A DNA stretch of 64,000 nucleotides. Origin: Cycas panzhihuaensis. Lineage: Eukaryota > Cycadophyta. The translations under genes and the position numbers were made by a program. Positions 20,597 through 31,267 of this stretch are shown one piece after another. The stretch's first letter is position 1; each line of letters begins with the position of its first letter. The stretch is from contig CM041465.1 of the NCBI GenBank assembly GCA_023213395.1, positions 106,585,741 to 106,649,740 of the forward strand, in the 5' to 3' direction. The notes beneath the pieces are model-generated. The model did not search any database. It had not been told where the DNA came from and was given only the letters and a program-made list of their open reading frames with translations.

Positions 20597-20731
20597 TGTA
20601 TTAACAAAACATCATTACAACATGATCACAATATGATACACTATGTTGTGTATTTATAATACATGATATAATAGTGAGTGTGGAATCCACTTGAATGTGG
20701 GACAAAACAAATGTGCATTAATATTCCAACA
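20597..20731 (-). mobile_element. Minus-strand LTR of the unidentified element (unit 2)
   Basis: Duplicate of 16652-16786, with the same TGTTGGAATATTAATGC start on the minus strand and the same purine tract beside it. Confidence 0.55.
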
Positions 20732-20754
20732 CTCCTCCTTAATGCACATTTGGG

Positions 20755-21370
20755 TCATTTGTATTTGCAACGCCTTGTCCTTGGAAATGTCTTGAAAATG
20801 ATGTCTTCTATTTGATCCTTGTCTTCAATCTTGTAGTGATGTCTTTGCTGCAAAATGATGTCTTCATCTTGATTTTCGTCTTCAATTCTGTATTCATGCC
20901 TTTGTAAGATGATATCCTTAGCTTGATTTCCATCTTCAATTCTATAGTGACGACATTGATGTAGCTGCTCTAGCAAGTGCAAATCTTGATTCTTCATTGT
21001 GGCTGGTCTAGTCTGATTTTGATGAAGATCCTGTAAGTAACCTTCTTCAAACACAACTTGCTTGTCATCATTATCTGTAATGCTCTTGATCACCATGTAC
21101 AACAGTGATTTCTTCAACCTTTGGAATGAGATCTTGATCAATTTGCACACTCTTTGAACTTGAATCAATGCTCAAAGAAGGAACATCATTCAAACTTGAA
21201 TCAATACTTAAAGTAGGAATATCATCAATATAAGACTCGTCATTTATAGGACCATCGGATTTATATTCAATTTCTCTTGAAATCATGGTGTCATCTATAT
21301 AAACCTTTATCAACTCATCACTTTCAACGTCTTTATCAGTAGTTGTAGTTTCATCAATACATTCGACCAT
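20755..21370 (-). pseudogene. Acidic repeat protein, frameshifted copy (unit 2)
   Basis: Duplicate of the 205-aa ORF. A net loss of two bases near 21075-21085 (ATCCTGTATACGTTCTTG in unit 1, ATCTGTAATGCTCTTG here) splits it into a 99-codon N-terminal frame (21370-21071) and a C-terminal frame (ending 20755). The YRIED and YKIED repeats remain. Other changes are few. Confidence 0.6.
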
Positions 21371-21635
21371 CGTTTCTTTACATTCCGTAAGTTGCTTTAT
21401 TTTTCCAAATGTATTATCTTTTTATGGCTTCATTCTAGTACTCCACTAACCAAAGGATTTTTAGGTGGCATTAGAAGGTCCTTAGGTATTATGGTTTAGT
21501 TAAAAGTTGCCATCACAATAATGGCTAAGGTTTGCTAATCTTTTAAAATGCATCCTTAGCTACCTCCAAGCCTTAAGTTCTTTCCTACTCAATAAATTTA
21601 TAATGAAATTAATGTTGACAACTATTAGGCCCACT

Positions 21636-22115
21636 GGCACTCTAATACTACCTAATAATATAGTTGTCTCGTGTCTTTTTATTCCTTAATATTAATTGCA
21701 TATTAGGTCATTCATATTATATACAATAATTCTGCAACATATGTCACATATGCAACATTCTTAAATACAACATAATCAACTAATCATTATTCACATAAAA
21801 TACACAAGATCTTCCGTATAACTCATTTATTTTATTAATCAACACTCAATACACTTGGTAAATTATTACATCACTTACTTTGTCTAGCTCTCACCATTAA
21901 ACCAATAAGATAAATGACCTATTTATACTCTTTTACATAGCCAATTACTTGAAAGGTCATGATTTCACAACATATCTTTTGTCCTTTTATAATACAAAAC
22001 CCTAGTTAATAATAATAAAATATATTTTCATATGTTTATATGCCCATACAACTATATGATCTATTTTTAGAAGCTTTGGTGTAGAGTCATCCTATATAAA
22101 GTGTTTGAAATTCTA
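21636..22115. other. AT-rich spacer, no gene seen
   Basis: About 480 AT-rich bases between the duplication and copia C1. No open frame has a recognisable motif. It is probably the continuation of the minus-strand element interrupted at 17692. It ends in GAACT, the C1 target duplication. Confidence 0.5.
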
Positions 22116-22120
22116 GAACT
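22116..22120. repeat. Target-site duplication, left copy (GAACT)
   Basis: GAACT before the C1 5' LTR is repeated at 29515-29519 after the 3' LTR. Confidence 0.93.
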
Positions 22121-22678
22121 TGTTAAACCTTATGTTTTACCTTATGTTTATATGTTAAGTTTATGTACTTTATGTTTATGTATTATGTGTGCACTTTAAT
22201 GTTTATGTGCACTTTTGTACTTTAGGGGTGACTTTATCACTTAAGTGATAAAGTACACACCCACTTTATGTCTAGTGACATAATGTTGTCACTTATGTCA
22301 CTTGAGGGTCAAATGACCCCCTTGCACTTTTGCTCACACAAGAGCTTCTAATGGACACTTGTCCTACATGCAGCGAGCATTGCATGGTGACACTTGTCAC
22401 TCATGCAATAGCCCTTGGGCTCTCATTTCCCTCTATTTAATGAGGCCCTTCTTCATTGTTGTTCATTCAAGAGTTGGAGCTCATTGTTACTCTGTCAGTT
22501 TGCTAATCAAGCTAAAGCATTCTTTGGTTGTTGGACTAATTCCAACACCCCATACTTGGTATTGTGATCTTGCTCCTCTTTCTCTTTGAGTTCTTTGTTG
22601 TTTATGCTTAATGCATTTAATGGTATTATGCTTGGTTAATGATCTTGGACCTATGTGGCCATTAGGGCCATTCTAACA
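22121..22678 (+). mobile_element. 5' LTR of copia C1
   Basis: 558 bp from TGTTAAACCTTATG to TTCTAACA. It contains a 22-bp perfect palindrome (22232-22253), an imperfect inverted repeat (22380-22408) and a TATTTAA box near 22434. The palindrome and inverted repeat lie upstream of the TATA box, in U3. Confidence 0.95.
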
Positions 22679-22680
22679 AT

Positions 22681-22692
22681 TGGTATCAGAGC
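22681..22692 (+). other. Primer binding site of copia C1
   Basis: TGGTATCAGAGC, two bases after the LTR, is the standard plant copia site complementary to the 3' end of initiator Met tRNA. Confidence 0.93.
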
Positions 22693-24763
22693 TTAATGGT
22701 TTGCTAAGAGCTCTTAATGTTAGCTTGCTGTCCTTGCATCTGAAGTCTGCCATATTTGGGCCTACACACAGTGCTGTCCTCTCACCCCCATAGAATTTTC
22801 TGTCCCTAAATTCTGTCCTCTCACAGTATTCTCAATCCCTGTCTTAGTGTCTGTACTTGCCTGCAATTGGCAGTACATACTGAGCAATCTGACTGTCCCT
22901 ATACCTGTAAGCCTGTCCACTGTCAGCATTTAAACTCTGTCTCTGTTGGCTGTCCTCTCATCTCTGTCTTTGCATCTGCACATATTGCTGTCCTGTCTTT
23001 ACTCTGCCTGTCTTCAGGCGTCTGAGGATTGCACGCAAGGCATCACTGCCGACGGAGAAGAGGACCTGCTCACAGACACCTCACTAGTCCCTGTCCACGC
23101 ACGCCTCCAGTCTCTGTCTCTGGGCATGGACCTGCTCGGATGAAGATCTGCGCACGGAGCGCACGTCAAGATCTGCACCTGCACGCAGGCCCGCACTGCA
23201 CATGGAAGACGAGGTCGCACTGACCTGCAACCATCCGGCTGAACGGGCGCTGAACAGAAGAACCTTCCGAAAGAACGGTGCACGGGGAGACGCACCCTAC
23301 ACGGAAGAAAGTCTGGGAACCTTCCGGACGGGCCCGCACAGGTAAATACGGAAGCACACGCAATTCGAGCCTCCGTGAAGTTTGGAGCCCGCTCGATTTT
23401 TTTTGTTTTCTAAAAATCGAATTTAATTTTTTGGACACAAAAAAAAATCTTAGTATATGCAACTTGGCATATACTAAAGTATATGCTCCTTTAAATCAAA
23501 GCTTTATTTTTCTAAAGTTTTGTTTTTTTAAGAGAAGCTTATTAATCATTGGACTTCATTGCTCAAAAAGGGGGTTTATTACCTAAGAAGAATTTTTTAA
23601 TCAAGGGGGGTATTAATGCTCTGCTCTAAGAGGCTCAGCTATTTGAAGACTGCTTTAAGGTGACTTAATTGCTTTAAAAAAAAAAAAATTTAATGAGATT
23701 TAATCACATTCATAAAGCAATTTTTTAAGTGGCTCTCAAAAGTACTTTTTTAGTACTTAAGACGATTAAAATTTCTTTAATGGAAAAAGGACTCAACGAA
23801 TGACTCATGCTAAGTCATTCTCCTCTCATTAAAGTTTGAAGTTGCATGATTTAAAAGCTTGAAAAGACTCCCTGCATGGTGTTCTAGTGAGGCAAAGTTA
23901 CAAAAAAAGTTGATTTTCAGCCTTCATTTTATACTTTTTTAAGCTCTTTTAGCACTTTGTTTAATGCTATTAAAGCATTAAAAGCTTAAATAAAGTGGTC
24001 AAAAAGCATGTTCATATTGTAAAGGTGATAAACATCATCATTTGAGTTGATTTTTTGGCACCTTGCATGGTGACCTTAGCCTTCAAAAATCTCAAAAAGG
24101 AGGCTGAATTTGGTACTTAATAAAAATCACATTTTCTGTTGGATTGTTGAGACTATTTTAAAATCTCAACAACTTGCTACTTGGAGTTCGTTTTGGCACT
24201 TGGAGTACATTGAGTACACTTTTGCAAGTGGTTTCTTCTCTACATCGACTTTGGAGCGTTAAAAAGAACCCACTTCTACTATCATCATCAAGGTTTTGCA
24301 TCAATTTTTCACTAAGTACTAAAATTCTCATAAGTACTTACATTATTGTATTCAAGCATTCAAAGCATTTTACTTGGATCACAAAAAGCACTTAATACAC
24401 TTAATAAAAGTGTTCATTACTCTCATGTACTTGCTTCTTAAGAAGCCTTCATTGTAAAGCTAAATCATAGCATCAAAGCTAAGTACATAACCCAAGTAAA
24501 AGTACCTTAAAATTCACTTTAAAATTTGTCTAAAAGTGAATTTTAAAATCTGGCTGGAGAGGCTCGAAAAAGGTTTAAACCTTGCCTCTGCTACACTTAA
24601 CTTTGGACCAACTCAATAGCCGAACTCCTCCACCCCTCATCACTCCACCAGTTGTTGGATCTTCTTGTAAAATCAGGACTGGTGGTGTTGTTAGAAGGTG
24701 GAACTTAAGCGACAAAGCTTTGAAGTTACCAAGTTATTTGTTAACTTTTATACAAGTGGAAAG
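22693..24763 (+). other. Untranslated leader of copia C1
   Basis: About 2 kb between the primer site and gag. The first 300 bases are rich in CTGTC/CTGTCC words. 23020-23380 is GC-rich with overlapping open frames on both strands that look like composition artefacts. 23380-24550 is AT-rich with many A and T runs. The last 200 bases are conserved with C2 and C3 (TTGGATCTTC, then GGTGGAACTTAAGCGAC). Confidence 0.7.
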
Positions 24764-25738
24764 ATAGCTACTATTAACATGCTCAATGCATGCACAATAA
24801 GGCTAACAGGACAAGCAAATTATCAAGAATGGAAAAGAATCACACAAAATCTCTTGATAATGAATGAATTTTGGGGATATGTTTCTGTAAGAATCCCCAA
24901 TCCTGCACTTGTTGATGATGATGAAGTTGATGTTGATTATGAACGTGTTGCTGCTTGGGAGGCCAAAGACGAGATTGCTTTGGCGTTTCTTCATATGATT
25001 GTGGATGTGCATGTAGATCAGAACATCTCTTCTGCTAAATCTTCTAAAGAAGCTTGGGACACATTGTCCTCACTGTATGAAAGGCGAGATGAAGCTCGCA
25101 TTCTGATGATAAAAGCCAAAGCGTATTACATCAAATTTGTAAAGCCAATGTCAGCATTTTTGTCCTCCATTAAGGAGGTTTGTAATGAATTGAATACTTT
25201 AGGTAGTCCTGCTACAAGGGATGAACTCATCACATCCATCACAAAAGCATTGCCAAAAGACTACAATGGCTTCATATCATCTACCACACGAGATGGTTCA
25301 CTAAAGAAAATGACATTCAATGAACTTGAAAGCTTATTGCTTCAAGAAGAACAGATTTATGCTAAGGATAATGAAGAACCATCTACACCAGGTGCTTTCA
25401 CGGCCAAGTCAAAGGCCAATCAGATCTCCAAACCTGCTTTCACAAAGCAATTTGGAAACATGAACATTGGATCTTCTAAGTCCAATGTTGTGTGTCATTA
25501 TTGTGGCAAACCTAGCCACATTGCACCTGATTGCAGAAGAAGCGAGGCGGATCTCGACAACAACGATGTAGCAACAATGTACCACAAGGACAAAGACAAC
25601 AGCAGCCAAGGCAACAGTATCAACAGAGATTTCAGCAGCCAGATCAACAGCAGAATCCCCTTCGATCAAATCGAGGTGCCTATCGAGGAGGTCCAAGAGG
25701 AAGGGGGGTCAAAGAGGTGGCTACCAATGCCACTTTAA
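24764..25738 (+). pseudogene. Copia C1: gag
   Basis: This is the copia particle protein. The frame is open at 24698-25738. In C2 and C3 gag begins MAAINMLNACTIRL; here the corresponding first codon (24764-24766) is ATA, so translation could start only at the Met at 24779 or at an upstream in-frame ATG. Blocks in order: NYQEWKRITQNLLIMNEFWG, KEAWDTLSSLYERRDEARIL, VKPMSAFLSSIKEVCNELNT, ALPKDYNGFISSTTRDGS, FNELESLLLQEEQIY. The zinc knuckle CHYCGKPSHIAPDC (about 25493-25534) has all ligands. After the knuckle the Gln/Arg/Gly-rich tail continues in another frame (25531-25833), so the last 60 residues of this frame are probably not original. Confidence 0.9.
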
Positions 25739-27310
25739 TCAGTTTGCCGATGAAGACAAACTGTTTTGTGCATATCAGTCATCCAAGGTTGATCACACTT
25801 GGATTGTTGATTCAGGAGCTTCTCAGCATATGACAAGGAGTAAAGAACTCCTATGTAATATTAAGGAAGGTAAAGGTCAATCAGTGACCTTTGGAAATAA
25901 TGAATCTGTTGAGATTTCAGGTATAGGCACAATTGCTCTTTTCCATTCTTCAGAAAATCCTTCCTTTACATTTCCCAATAGTGATGCCTACTTCATTCCT
26001 TCCATGGAGAAGAATCTGCTATCTGTTAGCAAGTTGGACAAGCAACAGATGAGCATGTTATTCAAGAATGGGAAATGTATCATTAGTGACAAAGATGACC
26101 AGATCGTAGCTGTTGCCTATGAGGATCAAGGTCTTTACAAGTTGGATGCCAATAACATTACACTTGATTCTGCTTATTCTGGTTCCATATCTTTGTCGAA
26201 AATGCAATTATGGCATCAACGTCTAGGTCACTTAAGCCTAGATAATTTGAGGTAGATGATGAACAAAAACATGGTTTATGGGCTTCCAAAGATATATGGT
26301 TCAAAATGTCTTTGCGAAGCTTGCATAATGGGGACACAGCATCGGTTGCCTTTCCCTAAAGGCAAAGCTTGGCGTGCATCTTATCCATTGCAGTTAATTC
26401 ACTCAGACTTATGTGGACCCATGTCCACTCAATCCTTTAGAGGAGCATTGTACTACATATCCCTCATTCATGACTTTTCTCATAAAGTTTGGGTCTACTT
26501 CATAAAGCAAAAATCAGAAGCTTTCTCTAAGTTCAAAGAGTTCAAAGCTGAAGTAAAAAATGAATCTAGCTACTCGATTGGGACATTAAGGTCAGATAAT
26601 AGAGGTGAATTCACTTCAAATGAATTCAACCAATTCTGCAAGGATAATGGGATTCAGAGACAACTCACAGTTCCTCATACTCCTCAACAAAATGGAGTCT
26701 CCGAAAGGATGAACAGAACTTTGGCTAATAAAGCCAAAACAATGATGCATGCGAAAGGACTTCCAAGAGCTTACTGGGCCGAAGCATTTCACACAGCAGC
26801 CTATGTGGCCAATCGGAATCCTACTACAGCAGTCACCAACATTACACCAGAGGAGGCATGGACTGGTAAGAAACCAACTATCAGCCATTTGAGGACATTT
26901 GGGTGCACTGCATATATGCACATACCAGATCAACAAAGAACAAAGTTGGATAAACATAGTCTTAAATGCATCTTTGTAGGTTATGCCATTCATAGCAAGG
27001 CCTACAAGTTGTATGATCCAGTTGGCAGAAAAATGCATCTCTCAAGAGATGTAATCTTTGTTGAAGATGATCAGAAAGAGTTGGATGTGGCATCAATCCA
27101 ACCCCCCATTGATAAAGGTAAAAGGATTGTTGAGGACTTCCCTCCCTCTCAATCTTATACACCATGTACTTCATCTGCACCTCTTGTACCATCCACTTCA
27201 TCATATTCTGCTCCACTTGAACCTTCCACATCATCTTCTGTTGATCAATCACTTAGACCAGAAGACATTGAGGTTCATGCTACATCATTTCAAAAGTTAC
27301 CTAAATGGTA
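25728..27310 (+). pseudogene. Copia C1: protease and integrase
   Basis: One frame carries CHFNQFADEDKLFCAYQ, then the protease site WIVDSGASQHMT (about 25802-25840), intact. LLSVSKLDKQQMSMLFKNGK and the pre-integrase zinc module (WHQRLGHLSLDNLR ... CEACIMGTQHRLPF) follow. A TAG at 26253-26255 interrupts the zinc module. The integrase core is open from 26256: LIHSDLCGPM (Asp), LRSDNRGEFTSNEF (Asp kept, first Gly of GG changed to Arg) and QNGVSERMNRTLANKAK (Glu). The tail (FGCTAYMHIPDQQR, CIFVGYAIHSKAYKLYD, MHLSRDVIF) and a Ser/Pro-rich linker follow. The catalytic triad is complete. The frame is lost near 27310. Confidence 0.92.
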
Positions 27311-28945
27311 TACTCAAAGCAGTGCAGAGACGGTCATATTATTGAAGGGAAACGTCCATCTAAGTATAGGCAGCAAACAAATTTTGCACTTATGGCTGAA
27401 GTGCTTTCTATTGATGAGCCTTCTACTTTTGAAGAGGCTTCACAAAATGATAATTGGAAAGCTGCCATGGATAAGGAGATCCATTCTATTCACAAGAATG
27501 GCACATGGGATTTGGTCGAATTGCCTCCACATAAACAGGCAATCAGTTGTAAATGGGTCTATAAGGCCAAATTTCATTCTGATGGAACACTTAAGCGTCA
27601 AAAGGCACGCCTTGTGGCAAAAGGATTCAAACAAAAGGAAGGCATTGATTATGAGAAAACCTTTGCACCAGTGGCAAACATGAACACCATCAGAATCCTC
27701 ATGGCCTTAGTTGCACAATGCAAATGACCAGTTTATCAGATGGATGTGAAGAGCGCCTTTCTTAATGGCGATCTTCAAGAGGAGGTATACTTGGAGAAAC
27801 CTCCTGGTTACAAAGAACAAGGCAAGGAGCATTTAGTATGTCACCTCAAAAAGGTTTTGTATGGCTTGAAACAAGCTCCTAGGGCATGGTATGCAAAAAT
27901 CGATGACTACATCTTAAGACATGGGTTTCATCGATCTACATCAAATCCTAACTTGTATATCAAACATGAACAAAACCATGTCATTTATATTGCCTTATAT
28001 GTAGATGACTTAGTGATCACTGGTGATGACACTAAGCTCATCAAGGTTCTCCAGGATGATTTGAAGAGGAGTTTCGAGATGACTGATCTTGGACTTCTCC
28101 ATTATTTTTTAGGCTTTGAAGTATGGCAGCAGCCAGGCTATATCTTCATTTCCCAAGCAAAATATTCTTGGGACATCTTGCAGAGATTCAAGATGCATGA
28201 TTGCAAGACAGCGCCTACACCCATGGAGAACGGAACCAAGCTTACTCTTAATGAGGAAGCTGAACCAACAGATCCCACTCTTTATCGACAGTTGATTGGT
28301 AGTCTAATATATCTCACCAACACTTGTCCAGATATTTCATTTGCAGTTGGGATTTGTTCTTGTTTCATGTCTCAACCCAATCAGAAGCATTGGAAAGCAG
28401 CAAAACGCATACTCAAATACATCAAAGGTACATTGCAACTTGGACTTGAGTATGCACATAATGAGAACTTCACTTTGGAAGGGTTCTCTCATTCTGATTG
28501 GGCAGGATGCCAGGATAGCAGGAAATCAACCTCAAGTTACTGTTTTACCCTTGGTTCGGAAATTTGTTTCATGGAGTTGCAAGAAGCAACCAAATGTTAC
28601 CTTGTCCTCCAGGCGAGTACAAAAGTGCGGTCGGCCACAGCTTGCGAGGCTATCTGGCTACGATGGATTCTTGGTGAGCTTGGACTTGAGCAGGACCAGC
28701 CTACCAATATTCATTGCGACAATCAGAGTGTGCTCAAGATGACTAAGAATCCCGTCTTCCATGTACGGACCAAACATATTGAAGTTCACCACCATTTCAT
28801 CAGAGAGCATGTACACAGTGGTGAGATCAATCTTCAATATCGACCAACAGAGCAGCAGACAACAGATATCTTTACCAAGCCACTTGGTAGAGAGAAATTT
28901 GTAAAATTTAGAGATGGTCTAGGGGTCCGACTTAACATCATAAAC
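27311..28945 (+). pseudogene. Copia C1: reverse transcriptase and RNase H
   Basis: RT runs from [20 protein letters not shown] and [20 protein letters not shown] to [24 protein letters not shown] at 27725-27727 then stands where C3 has TGG (Trp). It resumes with [38 protein letters not shown], catalytic YVDD at 27998-28009, FEMTDLGLLHYFLGFEVW and TPMENGTKLTLNEE. RNase H has GFSHSDWAGCQDSRKSTSSY, then a stretch of about 90 bases in another frame (FVSWSCKKQPNVTLSS), so the catalytic Glu region (TEAEY) is lost. It ends IHCDNQSVLKMTKNPVFH, VRTKHIEVHHHFIREHV, TTDIFTKPLGREKF. RT looks intact apart from the stop. Confidence 0.93.
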
Positions 28946-28958
28946 AATAAGGGGGGGG
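28945..28958 (+). other. Polypurine tract of copia C1
   Basis: AACAATAA followed by eight G residues lies directly before the 3' LTR. Confidence 0.9.
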
Positions 28959-29514
28959 TGTTAAACCTTATGTTTTACCTTATGTTTATATGTTAAGTTT
29001 ATGTACTTTATGTTTATGTATTATGTGTGCACTTTAATGTTTATGTGCACTTTTGTACTTTAGGGGTGACTTTATCACTTAAGTGATAAAGTACACACCC
29101 ACTTTATGTCTAGTGACATAACGTTGTCACTTATGTCACTTGAGGGTCAAATGACCCCTTGCACTTTGCTCACACAAGAGCTTCCAATGGACACTTGTCC
29201 TATATGCAGCGAGCATTGCATGGTGACACTTGTCACTCATGCAATAGCCCTTGGGCTCTCATTTCCCTCTATTTAATGAGGCCCTTTTTCATTGTTGTTC
29301 ATTCAAGAGTTGGAGCTCATTGTTACTCTGTCAGTTTGCTAATCAAGCTGAAGCATTCTTTGGTTGTTGGACTAATTCCAACACCCCATACTTGGTATTG
29401 TGATCTTGCTCCTCTTTCTCTTTGAGTTCTTTGTTGTTTATGCTTAATGCATTTAATGGTATTATGCTTTGTTAATGATCTTGGACCTATGTGGCCATTA
29501 GGCCCATTCTAACA
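28959..29514 (+). mobile_element. 3' LTR of copia C1
   Basis: 556 bp, TGTTAAACC to TCTAACA. The palindrome is at 29070-29091 and the inverted repeat at 29216-29244. It is nearly identical to the 5' LTR. Confidence 0.95.
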
Positions 29515-29519
29515 GAACT
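29515..29519. repeat. Target-site duplication, right copy (GAACT)
   Basis: Same five bases as 22116-22120. Confidence 0.93.
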
Positions 29520-29779
29520 ATCTACTATTATTAGAACCATTCCAGAATCATTCTATAATATGAAGAGAATTATTCCTTTAGAGCTTATTCTCTAATCTAC
29601 AACTATCCCAAGCATTCCAAAACCTTTCCACAATTGCTCCATACTAGATTTTCACTTATTTTACACTAAATCCCATCAAAAATATTCTCAAAAATGTCTA
29701 TAATTATTCCTAATCATATTTGTGTCAATTTCCTTACACATAGTGTCCTATAATAAAGCTAAGGATAAGATTAAGTGCT

Positions 29780-30260
29780 AAGCCATGGAAGATTAGTAAA
29801 GCTCGATCTTAAAATATGAGGCATGGGAACTTATTAAAATTCCCATTGATAAGAGACTAATTGGATGCTAATGGATCTACAAAGTCAATTTTCATCTATA
29901 CAGATCAATTGGTAAGTATATAACTCTTTTTTTTTAACCAAAGGTTATGCTCATGTTGAAGTTGTGGAGTTCAAGAAGACATCTAATCTAGTCACAAAGA
30001 TGATAGCCATCAAATTGTTGATTAGCACTATGACACACTTAGACTGGATATTGTATCAAATGGATGCATATAGTATCTTCTTAAATGATATTATTAAGGT
30101 TGAGGTATATATGTGGTAACTTGGGAGATTTATGAAAAAAGGACGAGAACATCTTATTTTTAGGCTTATAAAAGTTGTATATAGGTTAGAGTAAGCAACA
30201 AAGGCTTAGCATGCTCAAATTAATAACTACTTTATAACCCATGGAATCTTCCTTACTCAT
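29780..30260 (+). pseudogene. Decayed copia reverse transcriptase fragment
   Basis: Very degraded Ty1/copia RT. Traces in shifting frames are a P..K..I..KWIYK-like start near 29845-29920, DIVYQMDAYSIFLNDIIKVE near 30050-30105 (the position of [16 protein letters not shown]) and VVYRLEQATKA followed by HAQINNYFITHGI near 30170-30245 ([12 protein letters not shown]). No YVDD block follows. 29520-29779 holds no recognisable coding sequence. It probably belongs with the gag/PR trace and LTR to its right, after internal deletions. Confidence 0.5.
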
Positions 30261-30339
30261 AATAGGTGTTTGTGATAGGTTTAATAATTGCAACAAAAGC
30301 CTCCACTATTAATTTGATGGATTAGGAAGCATGCTTCTA

Positions 30340-30739
30340 CAGTATGAGCAAACATTAAAGAAATATTCTAGAGAGGGCACTTCCCTAGAGAATACCTTTG
30401 TAGTCAAATAGAAGAACAACAACAAACAAATTAACTTATAGCCCTTATAAAGAAGTATATAGGTCTAATTCAAAATCAAAATAAGTCAAAGTGTAATATA
30501 AAAACAAGTGGCTTAAATCATAAGGTAAAATATTTTTGCCATGGTAAATTGGTTCACTTTGTTAATGCTTATAAGAAAGACAAGAAGATATGTCCCTAAA
30601 GGCAAGAAGATATGGAGCAAATGTTGTAGAAGGAAACAATGAAGTAAAAACGTATCACTTATTTATAGCATATATAATTAAGATAGTTCTAGTAGAAGAA
30701 TGGTTGATTAATTCAAGAGTGTCAAGGTAAATGGCTAAT
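30340..30739 (+). pseudogene. Decayed copia gag end and protease start
   Basis: A knuckle trace near 30525-30570 (KYFCHGKLVHFVNAYK, resembling C..C...GH....C with ligands lost) is followed near 30690-30735 by EEWLINSRVSR, matching the WLIDSGAS protease start. It comes after an RT fragment rather than before it, so the order is scrambled. From about 30740 the 3' non-coding region of an A-type copia begins. Confidence 0.4.
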
Positions 30740-31267
30740 TAAAAGCTCAGCCTTAGGCCCTCCATCTCCTCATGACTTTAAGAGAAGACACAAGAACAAC
30801 ATACTCTGTCCCATTTGTGAAAACCCATTGTGGATGCAGAAGGACAAGAGCAAGTCTCTGCTTTATCCCATTTGTGAAAACCCCTCATGGGCATGAAAGG
30901 ACAAGAGTAAGTTTTTGCTTTATCCCATTTGTGAAAACCCCTCGTGGGCATCGAAGGATAAGGGTTGTACCAGTTTTGGAAAATCGAAACCTGTAAAAAC
31001 CTAAAAGGGCATGGGGGATGACCAAACAGTATATGGAGACTCAGCAAACTAAAGTTGCGCAATTCAATTGGTTTGATTGGCCAATCAGCTATATTTAAAG
31101 AGTCACCTGAGCTAGAGTCGGTAGAATAGAAAGTGTGGGTTTTTCTTCCCCATGAAGGTTTTCCCACTAAAGTGTCCAATAGTTTTCAATGTAATAAGAA
31201 GCTCAAATGAAGACCTCATAGAATAAATTAGTATAGATCAAAATGGCCTTCCACCATTGGGGGAGAA
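30740..31267 (+). repeat. A-type copia 3' non-coding region with three hairpin repeats
   Basis: Homologous to 3796-4297 (both start with a CTC.GCCTTAGG-CCTCCATCTCC run). It holds three copies of CCCATTTGTGAAAACCC at about 30810, 30868 and 30926, each followed by TGTGG, ATGGGC or GTGGGC that can pair with CCCA(T). GGGGGAGAA directly before the LTR is the PPT candidate. Confidence 0.65.

Larger units (their letters stand above)
17693..21635. repeat. Tandem duplication, unit 2 (about 3943 bp)
   Basis: Head-to-tail second copy of 13747-17692. It contains the G1 protease fragment (17693-18146), G2 gag, PR and RT, and the minus-strand LTR and ORF. Beyond 21635 the sequence is unique, suggesting this end is the original continuation of the minus-strand element. 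Confidence 0.93.
22121..29514 (+). mobile_element. Copia C1: complete Ty1/copia element, TSD GAACT
   Basis: This 7394-bp element has two nearly identical LTRs, a Met-tRNA primer site, a leader of about 2 kb, gag, PR, IN, RT, RNase H and a polypurine tract. By eye the LTRs differ at about seven substitutions and two one-base indels, so it is the youngest element in the window. Despite this, its polyprotein has a lost gag start, several frame changes and two in-frame stops. Confidence 0.95.

Noticed and set aside
13747-21635. CRISPR-like or satellite array
   Set aside because: Only two long units with coding content; no short direct repeats with unique spacers anywhere in the window.
22946-23586. 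Overlapping open frames on both strands in a GC-rich part of the C1 leader
   Set aside because: No recognisable motif, several mutually overlapping frames, and a position inside a retrotransposon leader; base composition explains them.
25409-25696. Minus-strand ORF across the C1 gag zinc knuckle
   Set aside because: Shadow of the plus-strand gag and its Gln-rich tail.
26616-27038. Minus-strand ORF of 140 codons across C1 integrase, also mirrored at 61847-62167 and on the plus strand at 48858-49199
   Set aside because: It recurs only because the integrase beneath it is conserved; it is an antisense shadow.
28341-28742. Separate 133-codon ORF in the C1 RNase H
   Set aside because: Only its middle part is the real RNase H frame between two frameshifts; it is not an independent gene.
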